In this document: positions 53,231 to 63,326 of the stretch, one piece after another | Position numbering within the stretch: position 1 is the stretch's first letter | Layout of the letters: the number at the start of each line of letters is the position of its first letter | From: Halarcobacter sp. | Lineage (GTDB): Bacteria > Campylobacterota > Campylobacteria > Campylobacterales > Arcobacteraceae | Assembly (NCBI RefSeq): GCF_963676935.1 | Contig: NZ_OY781470.1 | Span: 1,894,680 to 1,958,679, forward strand | DNA length: 64,000 nucleotides | Direction: 5' to 3' | Position numbers and translations under genes: made by a program | The notes under the pieces: model-generated | Database searches by the model: none | Seen by the model: the letters and a program-made list of their open reading frames with translations, nothing else | Told to the model about the DNA's origin: nothing

Positions 53231-54148
53231 TTATAATTTTCTATAAAATTTAATTCCAGTACTATCAACTACTTTAACTTCACCATTTTTTAGTAAGTTT
53301 GATAAGCTTATTTTTGCATTTTCATCAAACATATTATCTATATCTTCTTGCGTTAAAGGTCTTCTTATTAGTAGAGATTTTATCTCCTCTTCACTAAAAC
53401 TATTTGTTTGTTTTGGTCTATTTTTATATGCAATATTTACATTCACACCCTCAAAAGTATTTGCAACTTTTTCTAGTGTTTCAAAGCTTACAGGTTTTAC
53501 CTCATATGCAGGTGGTCTGTCTATTGTACCTATATCTACTCTATGTGGATTTATCTTTTTAACAGTATTATATAAAAGATTTATCTCTTCATCTTTGTCA
53601 TTTAAAGTTTTAACAAATAGTATTTCTAAAACAAACTTATTTGTTGTTTGTTTTCTAAACTCAACCATACTCTCAATCATCTTTTCAATATCAATACCAT
53701 CATGGATTCTATCAAGTTTTTTAAAACACTTTTCACTTACACAATCTAGTGATAGTTTTACTGTATCAAGTTTTAATAAAGCATCAAAAACCTCTTTTTG
53801 ATAAATTGTACTTCCATTTGAAAGTATCATGGTTTTTGTATCACCTTTGATTTTGTTTATCTCATCTATTAGTTCTGATAGTTTTGGATATAAAGTTGGC
53901 TCACCATTTGCTGTGATAGTTATAACATCAATCTTAGGATGCTTTTGCATTGATTCTTTTATGGCTGTTATCACTTCTAATACACTTGGATATGTAGTCA
54001 TAGTATCTACTGTTTTTGCTTTTTCAAGTTCACAGTAAAGACAGTCAAAGTTACATTGTTTTGAAGAAGGAGATAGGTCCACTCCCAAAGAGATTCCAAA
54101 TCTCCTTGAAGGAACTGGACCAAAGATAATTGAGTTTGAATATGACAT
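53231..54148 (-). CDS. Radical SAM protein
   Basis: The protein has 305 aa. The [4Fe-4S]/SAM motif is CNFDCLYCE (about 33-41) after GPVPSRRFGISLGVDLSP, an N-terminus typical of a widespread uncharacterised radical SAM family. A glycine-rich GEPTLYP (about 87-93) follows. The C-terminal 70 residues may form a small wing-like domain. The ATG lies directly after the hemE stop with no gap, so translation is coupled. The substrate is unknown. Confidence 0.88.
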   Translation of the reverse strand: MSYSNSIIFGPVPSRRFGISLGVDLSPSSKQCNFDCLYCELEKAKTVDTMTTYPSVLEVITAIKESMQKHPKIDVITITANGEPTLYPKLSELIDEINKIKGDTKTMILSNGSTIYQKEVFDALLKLDTVKLSLDCVSEKCFKKLDRIHDGIDIEKMIESMVEFRKQTTNKFVLEILFVKTLNDKDEEINLLYNTVKKINPHRVDIGTIDRPPAYEVKPVSFETLEKVANTFEGVNVNIAYKNRPKQTNSFSEEEIKSLLIRRPLTQEDIDNMFDENAKISLSNLLKNGEVKVVDSTGIKFYRKL

Positions 54149-55186
54149 TTATTTTTTTGACACTCTTTGACACTCTTTTACAAAGTGGATTGCATTTTCA
54201 ACTGGAACATCAGGTAAGATACCATGACCTAAGTTAAAGATATGACCTTCACCTTGCATAATCTTTTGAATACCCTCTACACACTCTGTAGTTTTCTCTT
54301 TTGAGTATAATCTAGTTGGTTCCATATTTCCTTGAAGTACATATTGACTCCCAAGTTTCTCTTTAGCTAATGCCATTGGAGTTCCCCAGTCTACACCAAA
54401 TACATCAAAGTTACCATAAACTAATCCCCTTTCAATAAATGCCGCAACACCTTTAGGGAACATAATAACTGGGATATTTGGATACTTCTCTTTTATATAT
54501 TCAGCAATCTCAACCATATATGACCAAGAGAACTCATCATATTTTGATGGTTCAATTGCAGCAGCCCATGAATCAAAGATTTGAACAACATCAGCACCTG
54601 CTTCAATTTGTTTTATCATATAGTATTTAACTACTTCTGTAACTTTTCTAAGAATATTATGTAGAAGTTCAGGGTTTAAATACATCATCTTTTTGCAAAT
54701 ATTATATGTTTTTGTACCTTGCCCTTCAATCATATATGTAGCAAGTGTCCAAGGAGCACCTGTAAATCCAATAAGTGCTTTATCTTCTGGTAATCTTTGT
54801 TTTAATAATTTGATAGTTTCATATACATAAGTTAGTTTATCAGCTGCTTCTTCACCACCAAGTAATGCATCAACATCTTCTTGTGTTTTAACTGGTGTAT
54901 CAAACTTAGGACCTTCACCTTTAATAAACTCTAATTTCATTCCCATCTCATTTGGAATAACTAAAATATCTGAAAATAAAATCGCCGCATCAACCCCAAC
55001 TATATCAAGTGGTTGAATTGTAACTTCACAAGCCATCTCTGGATTATGACATAAAGATAAAAAATCCCCAGCTTTTTTTCTAACTTCCATATACTCTGGA
55101 AGATATCTTCCTGCTTGTCTCATCATCCATACAGGTGTGTATGGAGTCTCTTTTCTAAGACAAGCATCAACAAAAATTTTTGACAT
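54149..55186 (-). CDS. hemE: Uroporphyrinogen decarboxylase
   Basis: The enzyme turns uroporphyrinogen III into coproporphyrinogen III in haem synthesis. It has 345 aa from the chosen ATG at 55186, which follows AAGG; an upstream frame to 55243 would overlap yqhA. The family signatures are [15 protein letters not shown] (about 17-31) and [16 protein letters not shown] (about 138-153). The catalytic Asp lies in [12 protein letters not shown]. It is the fourth gene of the gyrA-asd-yqhA-hemE-radical SAM unit. Confidence 0.96.
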   Translation of the reverse strand: MSKIFVDACLRKETPYTPVWMMRQAGRYLPEYMEVRKKAGDFLSLCHNPEMACEVTIQPLDIVGVDAAILFSDILVIPNEMGMKLEFIKGEGPKFDTPVKTQEDVDALLGGEEAADKLTYVYETIKLLKQRLPEDKALIGFTGAPWTLATYMIEGQGTKTYNICKKMMYLNPELLHNILRKVTEVVKYYMIKQIEAGADVVQIFDSWAAAIEPSKYDEFSWSYMVEIAEYIKEKYPNIPVIMFPKGVAAFIERGLVYGNFDVFGVDWGTPMALAKEKLGSQYVLQGNMEPTRLYSKEKTTECVEGIQKIMQGEGHIFNLGHGILPDVPVENAIHFVKECQRVSKK

Positions 55187-55205
55187 ACATATAACCTTTT
55201 GTAAT

Positions 55206-55718
55206 TTAGTGTTTTCCAACTTTCCCAAGGAAAAATAGCCCAACAGCTAATAATCCTATAGAAAGTGCAAAATATAACATCTCCAAAGCTCCATTATAGC
55301 TAGTGTGTAAGACTTTCTGGAAAAAACTTACAACTAAAACCATCACAATAACTTTTGCAATTTTATCTTTTAATTGGTCAAGAGATGAGATATTTAAAAT
55401 ATTAGTCCCATTGTTTGATTCTTCTGCCACATCTATTTTTGAAATAAACAGTTCATAAAGCCCAAATGCAAATATTAGCATAACAACAGCAATCAAATAT
55501 AAATCGACTGCTCCAATTATCTTACTAACAATTACTTCATGGAAATCTTCAGGATGTAATCCTTTTGTATATACTTCAAAAGCATAAGTTAATACTTCAT
55601 AAATATCAACAGAAGCAACAATAAAAAGAATAGTAGAACCTATAAGACCAAATATAACAGCAAGCAAGACAAAAAGTCTTGCTTTCCACATGGTACTTTC
55701 AAAAAATCTTTCTAACAT
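55206..55718 (-). CDS. YqhA-family (UPF0114) membrane protein
   Basis: The protein has 170 aa and four predicted membrane helices (about 16-37, 68-90, 112-130 and 138-160). The N-terminal [18 protein letters not shown] is characteristic of the family. The function is unknown. It sits 7 bp after asd and 19 bp before hemE in the operon. Confidence 0.85.
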   Translation of the reverse strand: MLERFFESTMWKARLFVLLAVIFGLIGSTILFIVASVDIYEVLTYAFEVYTKGLHPEDFHEVIVSKIIGAVDLYLIAVVMLIFAFGLYELFISKIDVAEESNNGTNILNISSLDQLKDKIAKVIVMVLVVSFFQKVLHTSYNGALEMLYFALSIGLLAVGLFFLGKVGKH

Positions 55719-55725
55719 AGAAAAA

Positions 55726-56757
55726 TTATTCTCCTAACTCTATCCATTTTAATGCAATTCTAACAGAATTAGTAGCAGCCCCTACTCTTACTTGGTCTGC
55801 AACATTAAAAAAGTGTACAACATTGTGTGCATAAACATCTTTTCTAATTCTTCCACAATATGTTATATCTGTATCAGTTGAAATAATTGGCATTGGGTAT
55901 GCATTATTTTCTAAATCATCAATAACCTCTACATTTTCAAATTTTTCTAAAGCATCTTTTATTTCTGCTACATCTACATCTACATCATCTTCAAATGTAA
56001 CTGTAATAGATTCAGAGTGAGATCTAAGTACTGGAACTCTAACACAAGTTGCTGCAACTTGTACATCTTTATGTAAGATTTTTTGAGTCTCTTTTACCAT
56101 TTTCATCTCTTCTTTAGTAAATCCATTTGGTTGAGCTACGTCAATTTGAGGAATTACATTTAAAGCAATTTGGTGTGCAAATGCATTTTTTTCTGCATCA
56201 TCTAATTGAAAAGCGAAAAATGCTTGCATCTGTTTAACAAGCTCCTCCATACCAGTTTTTCCTGCACCTGAAACAGCTTGATAAGTTGAAACATCTACTC
56301 TTTTGATACCATAAAGATCATCTAATGGTTTTAAAGCAAGTACCATTTGAATAGTTGAACAATTAGGATTTGCAATAATCCCTGTTTCTTTCCAGTTTGC
56401 TATATCTTCTGGATTTACTTCTGGCACAACTAAAGGAACATTTGGTTCCATTCTAAAATGACTTGTATTATCAATAACAACTGCACCAGCTTCAACTGCA
56501 AATTTTGCAAATTTTTCAGATACTGAACCACCTGCACTAAAAAATGCAATATCTACTTCATTTTCTTCAAAACAAGTTTCAGTAAGTTCTAAAACAGTAA
56601 TCTCTTTTCCATCGTATTCTACTTTGCTTCCTGCACTTCTTGCACTTGCTAGTGGAACTAGATTGTTGATTGGGAAGTTATAATCTTTTAATACTCTAAA
56701 AAGTTCTTCACCAACAGCACCTGTAGCACCGACTACTGCTACATTAAATTTTCTCAT
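55726..56757 (-). CDS. asd: Aspartate-semialdehyde dehydrogenase
   Basis: The enzyme reduces aspartyl phosphate in the lysine, methionine and threonine pathways and for diaminopimelate. It has 343 aa. The NADP-binding GATGAVGEELFRVL (about 10-23) is followed by the catalytic Cys in NPNCSTIQM (about 130-138), the QAVSGAGKTGMEE segment and an HSESI histidine. The start overlaps the gyrA stop by one base (TAATG), so it is coupled to gyrA. Confidence 0.96.
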   Translation of the reverse strand: MRKFNVAVVGATGAVGEELFRVLKDYNFPINNLVPLASARSAGSKVEYDGKEITVLELTETCFEENEVDIAFFSAGGSVSEKFAKFAVEAGAVVIDNTSHFRMEPNVPLVVPEVNPEDIANWKETGIIANPNCSTIQMVLALKPLDDLYGIKRVDVSTYQAVSGAGKTGMEELVKQMQAFFAFQLDDAEKNAFAHQIALNVIPQIDVAQPNGFTKEEMKMVKETQKILHKDVQVAATCVRVPVLRSHSESITVTFEDDVDVDVAEIKDALEKFENVEVIDDLENNAYPMPIISTDTDITYCGRIRKDVYAHNVVHFFNVADQVRVGAATNSVRIALKWIELGE

Positions 56758-59336
56758 TATTCATTTCCTTTATCATCATTGTTTTCTTCTACATCTAAAG
56801 AGTTATTCTCTTCAGTAGTTTTTTCTTTATCTAAAAGATTAAATTCATTTAAATCGATACCATCCATAGTATCAGCACTTTCTATACTTAACTCTTCATC
56901 TTCTTCTTTTGGACATCTTGCAATAGATACAACTTTATCTTTTGCATCTACATTTACAATAATTACACCAGAAGTGTTTCTTCCAGCTTTTCTAATTGTT
57001 TGCATATCAACACGGATCATTTTACCAATCGAAGTTAATGCCATTAAATCTTGTGTTTCATCAACTAATACTGCACCAACAACATTTCCAGTTTTTTGGT
57101 GAAGTTTCATAGAGATAACACCAGAACCTGCTCTGTTTGTTAATCTATATTCATCAACTGTTGTTCTTTTTCCAATACCTTTTTCAGATACTGTTAATAA
57201 CTCATGTTGATCATCTTCAATAATCTCTGCATCAACAACAAAGTCAGTATCGTGTTTAAACTTAATACCTCTTACACCTCTTGTTGTTCTTCCTTGTTCT
57301 CTTGTTTTTTCTATATCAAATCTGATACATTGACCAAGACTTGTAAATATCATCAAGAATTGAGTATCAGGAGTTGTAATTTTTGCTGTAACAACTTCAT
57401 CTGCATCATCAAGAACAATTGCTCTTACACCATTGCTTCTAATATTTGCAAAATCAGTTAATGATGTTCTTTTTACGATACCATTTCTAGTAAAGAATGC
57501 TAAAGATTTAGACTCATCAAAATCACTTGTTGGTAAAATAGCCATAATCTTTTCATCAGGTCTTAAGTTGATTAAGTTAACAACTGCTTTACCTTTTGCA
57601 GACCTACTTCCTTCAGGAATTCTATAAACTTTCAACCAATATAATTGTCCCATATTTGTAATAAACATCAAGGTATCATGGGTATTAGATACAAAGAACT
57701 TCTCAATAAAATCATCATCATGAGTAGTTACGGCAACTTTTCCTTTACCACCCCTTCTTTGTTTTTCATAAGATTTAATTGGAACTCTTTTTACATATCC
57801 ATTATGGGTAATAGTAACTACCATTGGTTCATTTGGAATTAAGTCTTCAATATCAATTTCATCATATGAATCTTCAATTTCAGTTCTTCTTTCATCTGAA
57901 TATTTATCTCTAATCTCTACTAACTCTTCTCTAATAATTTCATTTAATTTTTCTTCAGATTTTAAGATAGATTCAAGTTCTGCAATAAGTAATAATAACT
58001 CTTGATATTCAGCTTCTAATTTATCTCTTTGAAGACCAGTTAGTCTTCCTAATCTCATATCTAAAATTGCTTGTGATTGGATTGGAGATAAAGAGAATCT
58101 TTCTTGAAGTCTATCTTTTGCATCTGCATCATTTTCACTAGCTCTGATAATCTTAACAACTTCGTCAATATTATCAACAGCAATTTTTAAACCTTCTAAA
58201 ATATGGGCTCTTGCTTTTGCCTTTTCTAAATCAAATATTGTTCTTCTAATAATTACTGTTTTTCTATGAGATAAAAATACTTTTAATAACTCAGGTAAAT
58301 TAAATACTTTAGGCTCTTTATTATATACAGCTAAAAGAATAATACCAAATGTAGTTTCCATTGGAGTTGATTTATAAAGATTGTTTAATACAATCTCACT
58401 CATTGCATCTTTTTTAAGCTCAATTACAACTCTAATACCTTCTCTATCTGATTCATCTCTAACTTCAGAAATACCTTCAATTTGCTTATCTTTTGCAAGG
58501 TTTGCAATTTGTTCGATAAGTCTAGCTTTATTTACTTGGTATGGTAATTCATCTAAAACAATAACCTCTTTCTTACCTTTTGATTCAATATGATGTTTAG
58601 CTCTTATTTTAACTCTACCACGACCAGTATTATATGCATCAATAATACCACGTCTACCAAATATTGTACCACCTGTTGGGAAATCTGGTCCTTGGATAAA
58701 TTCCATTAACTCATCAGCAGTTGTGTTTGGATTATCAATAGTATGTAATACAGCATCTAATAATTCCCCTAAGTTATGAGGAGGAATTTTTGTAGCCATA
58801 CCAACAGCAATACCTTCACTACCATTTAAAAGTAGAGTTGGAACTCTAGTAGGTAATACATCTGGTTCTTTTAAAGTATCATCATAGTTTGGTACAAAGT
58901 TAACTGTATCTTTATCTAAATCCCTTAATACATCTTCAGAGATTTTTGTCATTCTAGCTTCTGTATACCTCATAGCAGCAGCACTATCTCCATCAATTGA
59001 ACCGAAGTTTCCTTGACCGTCAACTAGTGGTGCTCTCATTGAGAAATCTTGTGCCATCCTAACAAGTGCATCGTAAACAGAACTATCTCCATGTGGGTGA
59101 TACTTACCAATAACATCTCCAACTATCCTTGCAGATTTCTTATATGGTGCTCTCGCACTCATGTTTAAATCATGCATAGCATAAAGAATTCTTCTGTGCA
59201 CTGGTTTTAATCCATCTTTTGCATCAGGAAGTGCTCTACCTATGATAACACTCATAGAATAATCCAAATATGAAGCTTTAATACTATCTTCTATATTTAT
59301 GTTAATAATATCTTGATTTTCGAAAAGGTTCTCCAT
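56757..59336 (-). CDS. gyrA: DNA gyrase subunit A
   Basis: The protein has 859 aa. The N-terminal winged-helix/TOPRIM-partner region carries the catalytic Tyr in MRYTEARMT near 125 and the quinolone region [16 protein letters not shown]. Here S85 and D89 are the positions equivalent to E. coli S83 and D87, both of wild type character. The C-terminal beta-pinwheel has a GyrA box-like QRRGGKG (about 547-553) and six blades up to about 820, then an acidic tail. It leads a five-gene minus-strand unit. AAAGG precedes the ATG. Confidence 0.97.
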   Translation of the reverse strand: MENLFENQDIININIEDSIKASYLDYSMSVIIGRALPDAKDGLKPVHRRILYAMHDLNMSARAPYKKSARIVGDVIGKYHPHGDSSVYDALVRMAQDFSMRAPLVDGQGNFGSIDGDSAAAMRYTEARMTKISEDVLRDLDKDTVNFVPNYDDTLKEPDVLPTRVPTLLLNGSEGIAVGMATKIPPHNLGELLDAVLHTIDNPNTTADELMEFIQGPDFPTGGTIFGRRGIIDAYNTGRGRVKIRAKHHIESKGKKEVIVLDELPYQVNKARLIEQIANLAKDKQIEGISEVRDESDREGIRVVIELKKDAMSEIVLNNLYKSTPMETTFGIILLAVYNKEPKVFNLPELLKVFLSHRKTVIIRRTIFDLEKAKARAHILEGLKIAVDNIDEVVKIIRASENDADAKDRLQERFSLSPIQSQAILDMRLGRLTGLQRDKLEAEYQELLLLIAELESILKSEEKLNEIIREELVEIRDKYSDERRTEIEDSYDEIDIEDLIPNEPMVVTITHNGYVKRVPIKSYEKQRRGGKGKVAVTTHDDDFIEKFFVSNTHDTLMFITNMGQLYWLKVYRIPEGSRSAKGKAVVNLINLRPDEKIMAILPTSDFDESKSLAFFTRNGIVKRTSLTDFANIRSNGVRAIVLDDADEVVTAKITTPDTQFLMIFTSLGQCIRFDIEKTREQGRTTRGVRGIKFKHDTDFVVDAEIIEDDQHELLTVSEKGIGKRTTVDEYRLTNRAGSGVISMKLHQKTGNVVGAVLVDETQDLMALTSIGKMIRVDMQTIRKAGRNTSGVIIVNVDAKDKVVSIARCPKEEDEELSIESADTMDGIDLNEFNLLDKEKTTEENNSLDVEENNDDKGNE

Positions 59337-59420
59337 TAAAAAATGCCTTTATTGTAAAATTTAGATATTTTATCTAAAAAGGGCTTAGTATAAGGCTTAT
59401 TATAGAGATTTTAAGGAAAA

Positions 59421-59458
59421 AAAAAGGGATAAAAGTAAAAAAACTTTTATCCCTTTTT
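59421..59458 (-). terminator. Strong intrinsic terminator
   Basis: AAAAAGGGATAAAAGT and its complement form a 16-bp perfect stem with a 6-nt loop and a long T-run on the minus strand. It stops transcription from the YdcH-like gene before gyrA. Confidence 0.85.
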
Positions 59459-59474
59459 ATAATAGAGGTTTTTT

Positions 59475-59696
59475 TTAAACCACAGCCTCATTTTTGTATT
59501 TAATAATCATATTATATACTTCATCTTTTAGTTTTAACTTCTCTTTTTTCTTCTTTTCAATTTCAAATTGGTCAGCAAGGTCTTTTTCCATTTGAGCAAT
59601 CTCTTCATCCAAACCATTATGTTTTTCAAAAACTTTTACAAAATGACCATCACTCTGTTTTAATTCAGCGATAACTTCTCTATGTTCATGAAACAT
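59475..59696 (-). CDS. YdcH-family (DUF465) small coiled-coil protein
   Basis: The protein has 73 aa and is almost entirely helical. The start HEHREVIAELKQSDGHFVKV and the centre EIAQMEKDLAD fit the YdcH/DUF465 family. The function is unknown. AGAGG precedes the ATG, and a strong terminator follows. Confidence 0.85.
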   Translation of the reverse strand: MFHEHREVIAELKQSDGHFVKVFEKHNGLDEEIAQMEKDLADQFEIEKKKKEKLKLKDEVYNMIIKYKNEAVV

Positions 59697-59806
59697 TTTT
59701 TATACCTCTCTTATTTAAAAAGTTAATTGATTATAACAATTTGAGACTTAATAAAAAGTGTTGAAAAGGATTTAAAGTATTTGTTTTAGATTTAAGGTAT
59801 TGAGAT

Positions 59807-59833
59807 ATAAAAGTGGCATAAAACCACTTTTAT
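59807..59833 (-). terminator. Terminator of argJ
   Basis: ATAAAAGTGG and CCACTTTTAT form a 10-bp stem with a 7-nt loop, directly after the argJ stop. Confidence 0.7.
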
Positions 59834-59841
59834 TTGTTGTT

Positions 59842-61023
59842 TTAAGTTCTGTAGTCTGCGTTTATTTCAATATATTTATAACCAAGGTCACAACCATAGG
59901 CTGTAAATTTACCCTCACCTACTCCTAAATCACAGATAACTTTGTATTTGTCATTTTTAAGAACTTCACCAGCTTTCTCTTCTCTAGCTGCATCAAAACA
60001 AAACTCACCTTTGTTGAATACAACTACATCATTATAAGAGATTACAAGTTTAGTATCATCACAAGTTACACGACTAGCTCCAATAGTTGAAGCAATTCTT
60101 CCAAAGTTTGGGTCTTCACCATAAAGTGCTGTTTTAACTAAAAGAGAATTTGATAGTGCTTTTGCAGCAGTTTCAGCCTCTTCATCATTTGCTGCATTTA
60201 TAACTTCAAATGCAACAGCTTTTTTTGCACCTTCACCATCAGCTACCATCAACATAGCCATATCATGCATTACAAGTCTAAGGGCTTCTTTAAAAGCCTC
60301 TTTATCATATGCATTTGATTTTCTATTTGTTAAAAGTAAAACAGTATCATTTGTAGAAGTATCTCCATCTACTGAAATAGCATTAAATGTAGTATGAGAG
60401 TTTACTTCAAGTAACTCTTTCATATCATCTTTTGGGATATTAGCATCTGTACATATAAAACAAAGCATTGTTGCAAGGTTTGGATTTATCATCCCTGCAC
60501 CTTTTGCAACTGAACCTATTTTAAAAGTGCTTCCATCTTCAAGTTTCACTTCATACATAGAAGTTTTAGGATAAGCATCAGTTGTCATAATAGCTTTGCT
60601 TAAATTTTCTGCACCTTTTGAACTCAAATCAAAACTATTTGCACCTTTTACTATTTTATCAATAGGAAGAGGATTTCCAATAACCCCTGTACTACTCATA
60701 ATAGGATTAAGTAAATCAAAATCTAAAGAAGAAAATATAGTATTAATATCTTCAATACCTTTTTCTCCCGTTAATGCATTTGCATTTTTAGAGTTTATTA
60801 ATACAAAATTTGTTTTAAAATCTTTTTCATATCTTTGATAATGTTTTAATGGTGCTGCTTGAAATTTGTTTAAAGTAAATACTGCTTCTACATCACAAGG
60901 AGTATCACTATATATAAATCCTAAATCAAAATTTCCATTTGGTTTTAATCCTGCATGTATTCCATCACAAAAAAAACCATCTATTTGGTCTATAAAACCT
61001 TTTATAGGTAAAATTGTAAACAT
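59842..61023 (-). CDS. argJ: Bifunctional ornithine acetyltransferase / N-acetylglutamate synthase
   Basis: The enzyme recycles the acetyl group in arginine synthesis. It has 393 aa. ArgJ self-cleaves before a Thr; the site is visible in GAGMINPNLATMLCF near 175-189 (T before MLCF). Other family segments are GFFCDGIHAGLK near 16 and FGRIASTIGASRV. The ATG has AAGGAA upstream. It is 12 bp after the K+ channel gene and probably co-transcribed with it, then terminated by a hairpin. Confidence 0.95.
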   Translation of the reverse strand: MFTILPIKGFIDQIDGFFCDGIHAGLKPNGNFDLGFIYSDTPCDVEAVFTLNKFQAAPLKHYQRYEKDFKTNFVLINSKNANALTGEKGIEDINTIFSSLDFDLLNPIMSSTGVIGNPLPIDKIVKGANSFDLSSKGAENLSKAIMTTDAYPKTSMYEVKLEDGSTFKIGSVAKGAGMINPNLATMLCFICTDANIPKDDMKELLEVNSHTTFNAISVDGDTSTNDTVLLLTNRKSNAYDKEAFKEALRLVMHDMAMLMVADGEGAKKAVAFEVINAANDEEAETAAKALSNSLLVKTALYGEDPNFGRIASTIGASRVTCDDTKLVISYNDVVVFNKGEFCFDAAREEKAGEVLKNDKYKVICDLGVGEGKFTAYGCDLGYKYIEINADYRT

Positions 61024-61035
61024 TTTTTTAATTCC

Positions 61036-62157
61036 TTATAAATCTTTTGGTTTATTTCTTAAAGCAACTATTCTTCTAGCTTTTGTAATACCTCTTTGGT
61101 TACCAACTAAAAGAAGCTTACATCCTGGGGTAATCACTACATTACCTTTTGGCATTTGAATAAACCTGCCTTTTTTCTCAGTAATCCCAATAATAGATAC
61201 TTTAAATTTATCCCTAAGTTTTAAATCTCTTATCTCTTTATTTACAGCCCATGATTCTTCATTTACAAAAGCCTCTTCCATATCAATTGGAGTATCAGGT
61301 TTATATAAAAACTCTTCAAGTACATTTTCCATATCAGGTCTAATAGCCATGGCAGAAACTCTTTTTGCCATAAGTGATGGAGTTGCCACAACTTTATCTG
61401 CACCAAGTTTTACAAGTCTTAGTTTTTCATTTTGTGTTTCTGCATTTGCAATTATTAAGAAAGGAGATCTTCCTAACTCTTTTTCATATAATCTAACTGA
61501 TGCAATAAGTGTAATATTGTTTGAAATATTTTTAGAAAGTGATATTGCACCCTTTGCTGAACTTAGATGAGATTTTAAAAAAGCAGTCTCTTTAAAAGGT
61601 TCCTCTTTTACATAATATGGATAGTTACACTCTTTAGCAATTTGTTCAATATCGTCACTAGGATCAACAACTACAAATGGTACATGATTTTGGTTAAACT
61701 GCTTTGCTAATTGGGCAGTATATTCATTGTGATAGAATAATACAAAATGTTTTCTAAGTCTAGCTATTTTATAAAGCATATTTCTTTCCTTATAAAGATC
61801 AAATAATCTACCCTTAATAACTGCATCAATCAAAATTGCAGTTGAAAGTGTAAACAAAGCAAATCCAAAAATAATAAGTGTAATAGTAAAAAATCTTCCA
61901 GCAGGAGAGATTGGAGCAACTTCTCCAAAACCTACAGTTGTAAATGTAATACCAGTTTGGTAAATCGCATCTAAAATTGGAAAATCATCAATTAGGATAT
62001 ATCCCATTGTTCCTATAATCATTACAACTTGAACTAGAACTAATGGTACTCTAAAAGGTTTTAATTGTGAGTAAATTAATGGATTTAGATCATATTCAGG
62101 CTTAGCTGAACGAAATTCCCACCCAAGGGATTTTTTTATTTTTCTAAAGATGCTCAT
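61036..62157 (-). CDS. Potassium channel with RCK (TrkA-N and TrkA-C) domains
   Basis: The protein has 373 aa. Two membrane helices (about 36-56 and 90-112) flank a pore loop with the K+ selectivity filter TVGFGE (74-79). A TrkA-N Rossmann domain (about 130-255) and a TrkA-C domain (about 290-370) follow, as in MthK-type channels gated by ligand. The ATG has no clear ribosome binding site, because the upstream DNA is a hairpin after rpmB. Confidence 0.9.
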   Translation of the reverse strand: MSIFRKIKKSLGWEFRSAKPEYDLNPLIYSQLKPFRVPLVLVQVVMIIGTMGYILIDDFPILDAIYQTGITFTTVGFGEVAPISPAGRFFTITLIIFGFALFTLSTAILIDAVIKGRLFDLYKERNMLYKIARLRKHFVLFYHNEYTAQLAKQFNQNHVPFVVVDPSDDIEQIAKECNYPYYVKEEPFKETAFLKSHLSSAKGAISLSKNISNNITLIASVRLYEKELGRSPFLIIANAETQNEKLRLVKLGADKVVATPSLMAKRVSAMAIRPDMENVLEEFLYKPDTPIDMEEAFVNEESWAVNKEIRDLKLRDKFKVSIIGITEKKGRFIQMPKGNVVITPGCKLLLVGNQRGITKARRIVALRNKPKDL

Positions 62158-62161
62158 GAAA

Positions 62162-62180
62162 GCACTTTACTCTAAAGTGC
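62162..62180 (-). terminator. Hairpin between rpmB and the K+ channel gene
   Basis: GCACTTTA and TAAAGTGC surround a CTC loop, ending 5 bp before the channel ATG. The T-run is short, so it may pause rpmB transcripts or hide the channel's translation start. Confidence 0.5.
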
Positions 62181-62184
62181 TCTC

Positions 62185-62373
62185 TTATGAGTGTTTTTTA
62201 AGAGTTCTTAACTCTTTAGCTGAGATTCTGATTTTTTGTGTAGTACCGTCTTCTAAAGTAACTCTAACAGTTCTTAAATTTGGCACAAATCTTCTCTTAG
62301 TTCTGTTTTTTGCGTGACTTACGTTGTTACCAACCATAGGTCCTTTTCCTGAAATTGCACATCTTCTTGACAT
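62185..62373 (-). CDS. rpmB: 50S ribosomal protein L28
   Basis: A large-subunit ribosomal protein of 62 aa. The start [17 protein letters not shown] and the [18 protein letters not shown] segment are standard for L28. I use the ATG at 62373, which has AAGGAAA 8 nt upstream, not the in-frame ATG at 62388. A -10 box lies at 62416-62421 on the minus strand. Confidence 0.96.
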   Translation of the reverse strand: MSRRCAISGKGPMVGNNVSHAKNRTKRRFVPNLRTVRVTLEDGTTQKIRISAKELRTLKKHS

Positions 62374-62415
62374 TTTAGTTTCCTTCAAATTTTTTATAGT
62401 GAAAAATATTCGCGT

Positions 62416-62421
62416 ATTATA
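62416..62421 (-). promoter_or_regulatory. -10 box of rpmB
   Basis: TATAAT on the minus strand, about 43 bp before the rpmB ATG. The transcript would start with a CGCG-containing leader. Confidence 0.5.
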
Positions 62422-62525
62422 CCTTGCAATTCTTAAGTTAAAGTTAAATTTAAGATGTTTTTTAAAATAAATCTTTTTATCTTTAATATGATAATATTTT
62501 ACATTATTTATTACAAAGGCAAATT

Positions 62526-63326
62526 ATGAGAATTATTATACTATGTTTATTATCTATTTTTACTTTTGCAATGCAAATTCAAAAACCCCAAAGCTACCAA
62601 GGAGATGAAAATATAAACTCTTGGCTTATGAGCGAAAAACTTGATGGGATAAGAGGATATTGGAATGGTAAAGAGCTACTTACAAGAAAAGGCAAAAAGA
62701 TTTATGCACCAAATTGGTTTATAAAAAACTTTCCTAATTTTGAACTTGATGGGGAACTTTGGACAAAAAGAGATGATTTTGAAAATATCCAAAGTATTGT
62801 AATGGATAAAACACCAAGTTCAAAATGGAATGAGATAACTTATAATATTTTTGAAGTACCAAATACAAATGGTAATTTTATAAAAAGATTAGAAAAAGCA
62901 AAAATGTGGTTTTTTAAAAATAAAAATAAACATGTTCATATAATAAAGCAAAAAAAAGTTATAAATAAAGAGCACCTAAATAGCTACCTAGAAGATATTA
63001 TAAAGAAAAAAGGGGAAGGTATAATTATAAAAGATCCAAATAAACCTTATCATACAGGAAGATCACCTTATATTTTAAAAGTAAAAAAAGCCAAAGATAT
63101 GGAAGGTAAAGTTATAGGTGTAAATATATCTGATAAAACAAAGGTTCTAAAAAGTTTGAAATTGGAACTTGAAAATGGGATAATATTTAATCTAGGAACA
63201 GGATTTACAAAGGAACAAAGAATAACTCCACCTAAAATAGGTGAGATAGTAACTTTTAAATATTATAGTTTTACAAAAAATGGTAAACCAAAGTTTGCAT
63301 CTTTTTTACATATTAGAAAAGATTAA
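62526..63326 (+). CDS. Exported ATP-dependent DNA ligase (LigE-like)
   Basis: The protein has 266 aa. A signal peptide (about 1-16) is followed by the nucleotidyltransferase core: the adenylated lysine K38 in SEKLDGIRG, motif III FELDGELW (about 72-79), motif IV EGIIIKDP, motif V ILKVKKAKD, and a C-terminal OB fold (about 195-266). Periplasmic ligases of this type occur in naturally competent Gram-negatives. AAAGG precedes the ATG. Replication itself uses the NAD-dependent ligase. Confidence 0.9.
   Translation: MRIIILCLLSIFTFAMQIQKPQSYQGDENINSWLMSEKLDGIRGYWNGKELLTRKGKKIYAPNWFIKNFPNFELDGELWTKRDDFENIQSIVMDKTPSSKWNEITYNIFEVPNTNGNFIKRLEKAKMWFFKNKNKHVHIIKQKKVINKEHLNSYLEDIIKKKGEGIIIKDPNKPYHTGRSPYILKVKKAKDMEGKVIGVNISDKTKVLKSLKLELENGIIFNLGTGFTKEQRITPPKIGEIVTFKYYSFTKNGKPKFASFLHIRKD

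Noticed and set aside
56779-57102. Antisense open frame of 107 codons within gyrA
   Set aside because: Ser/Phe-rich translation typical of the reverse strand of an AT-rich gene; gyrA is certain on the other strand.
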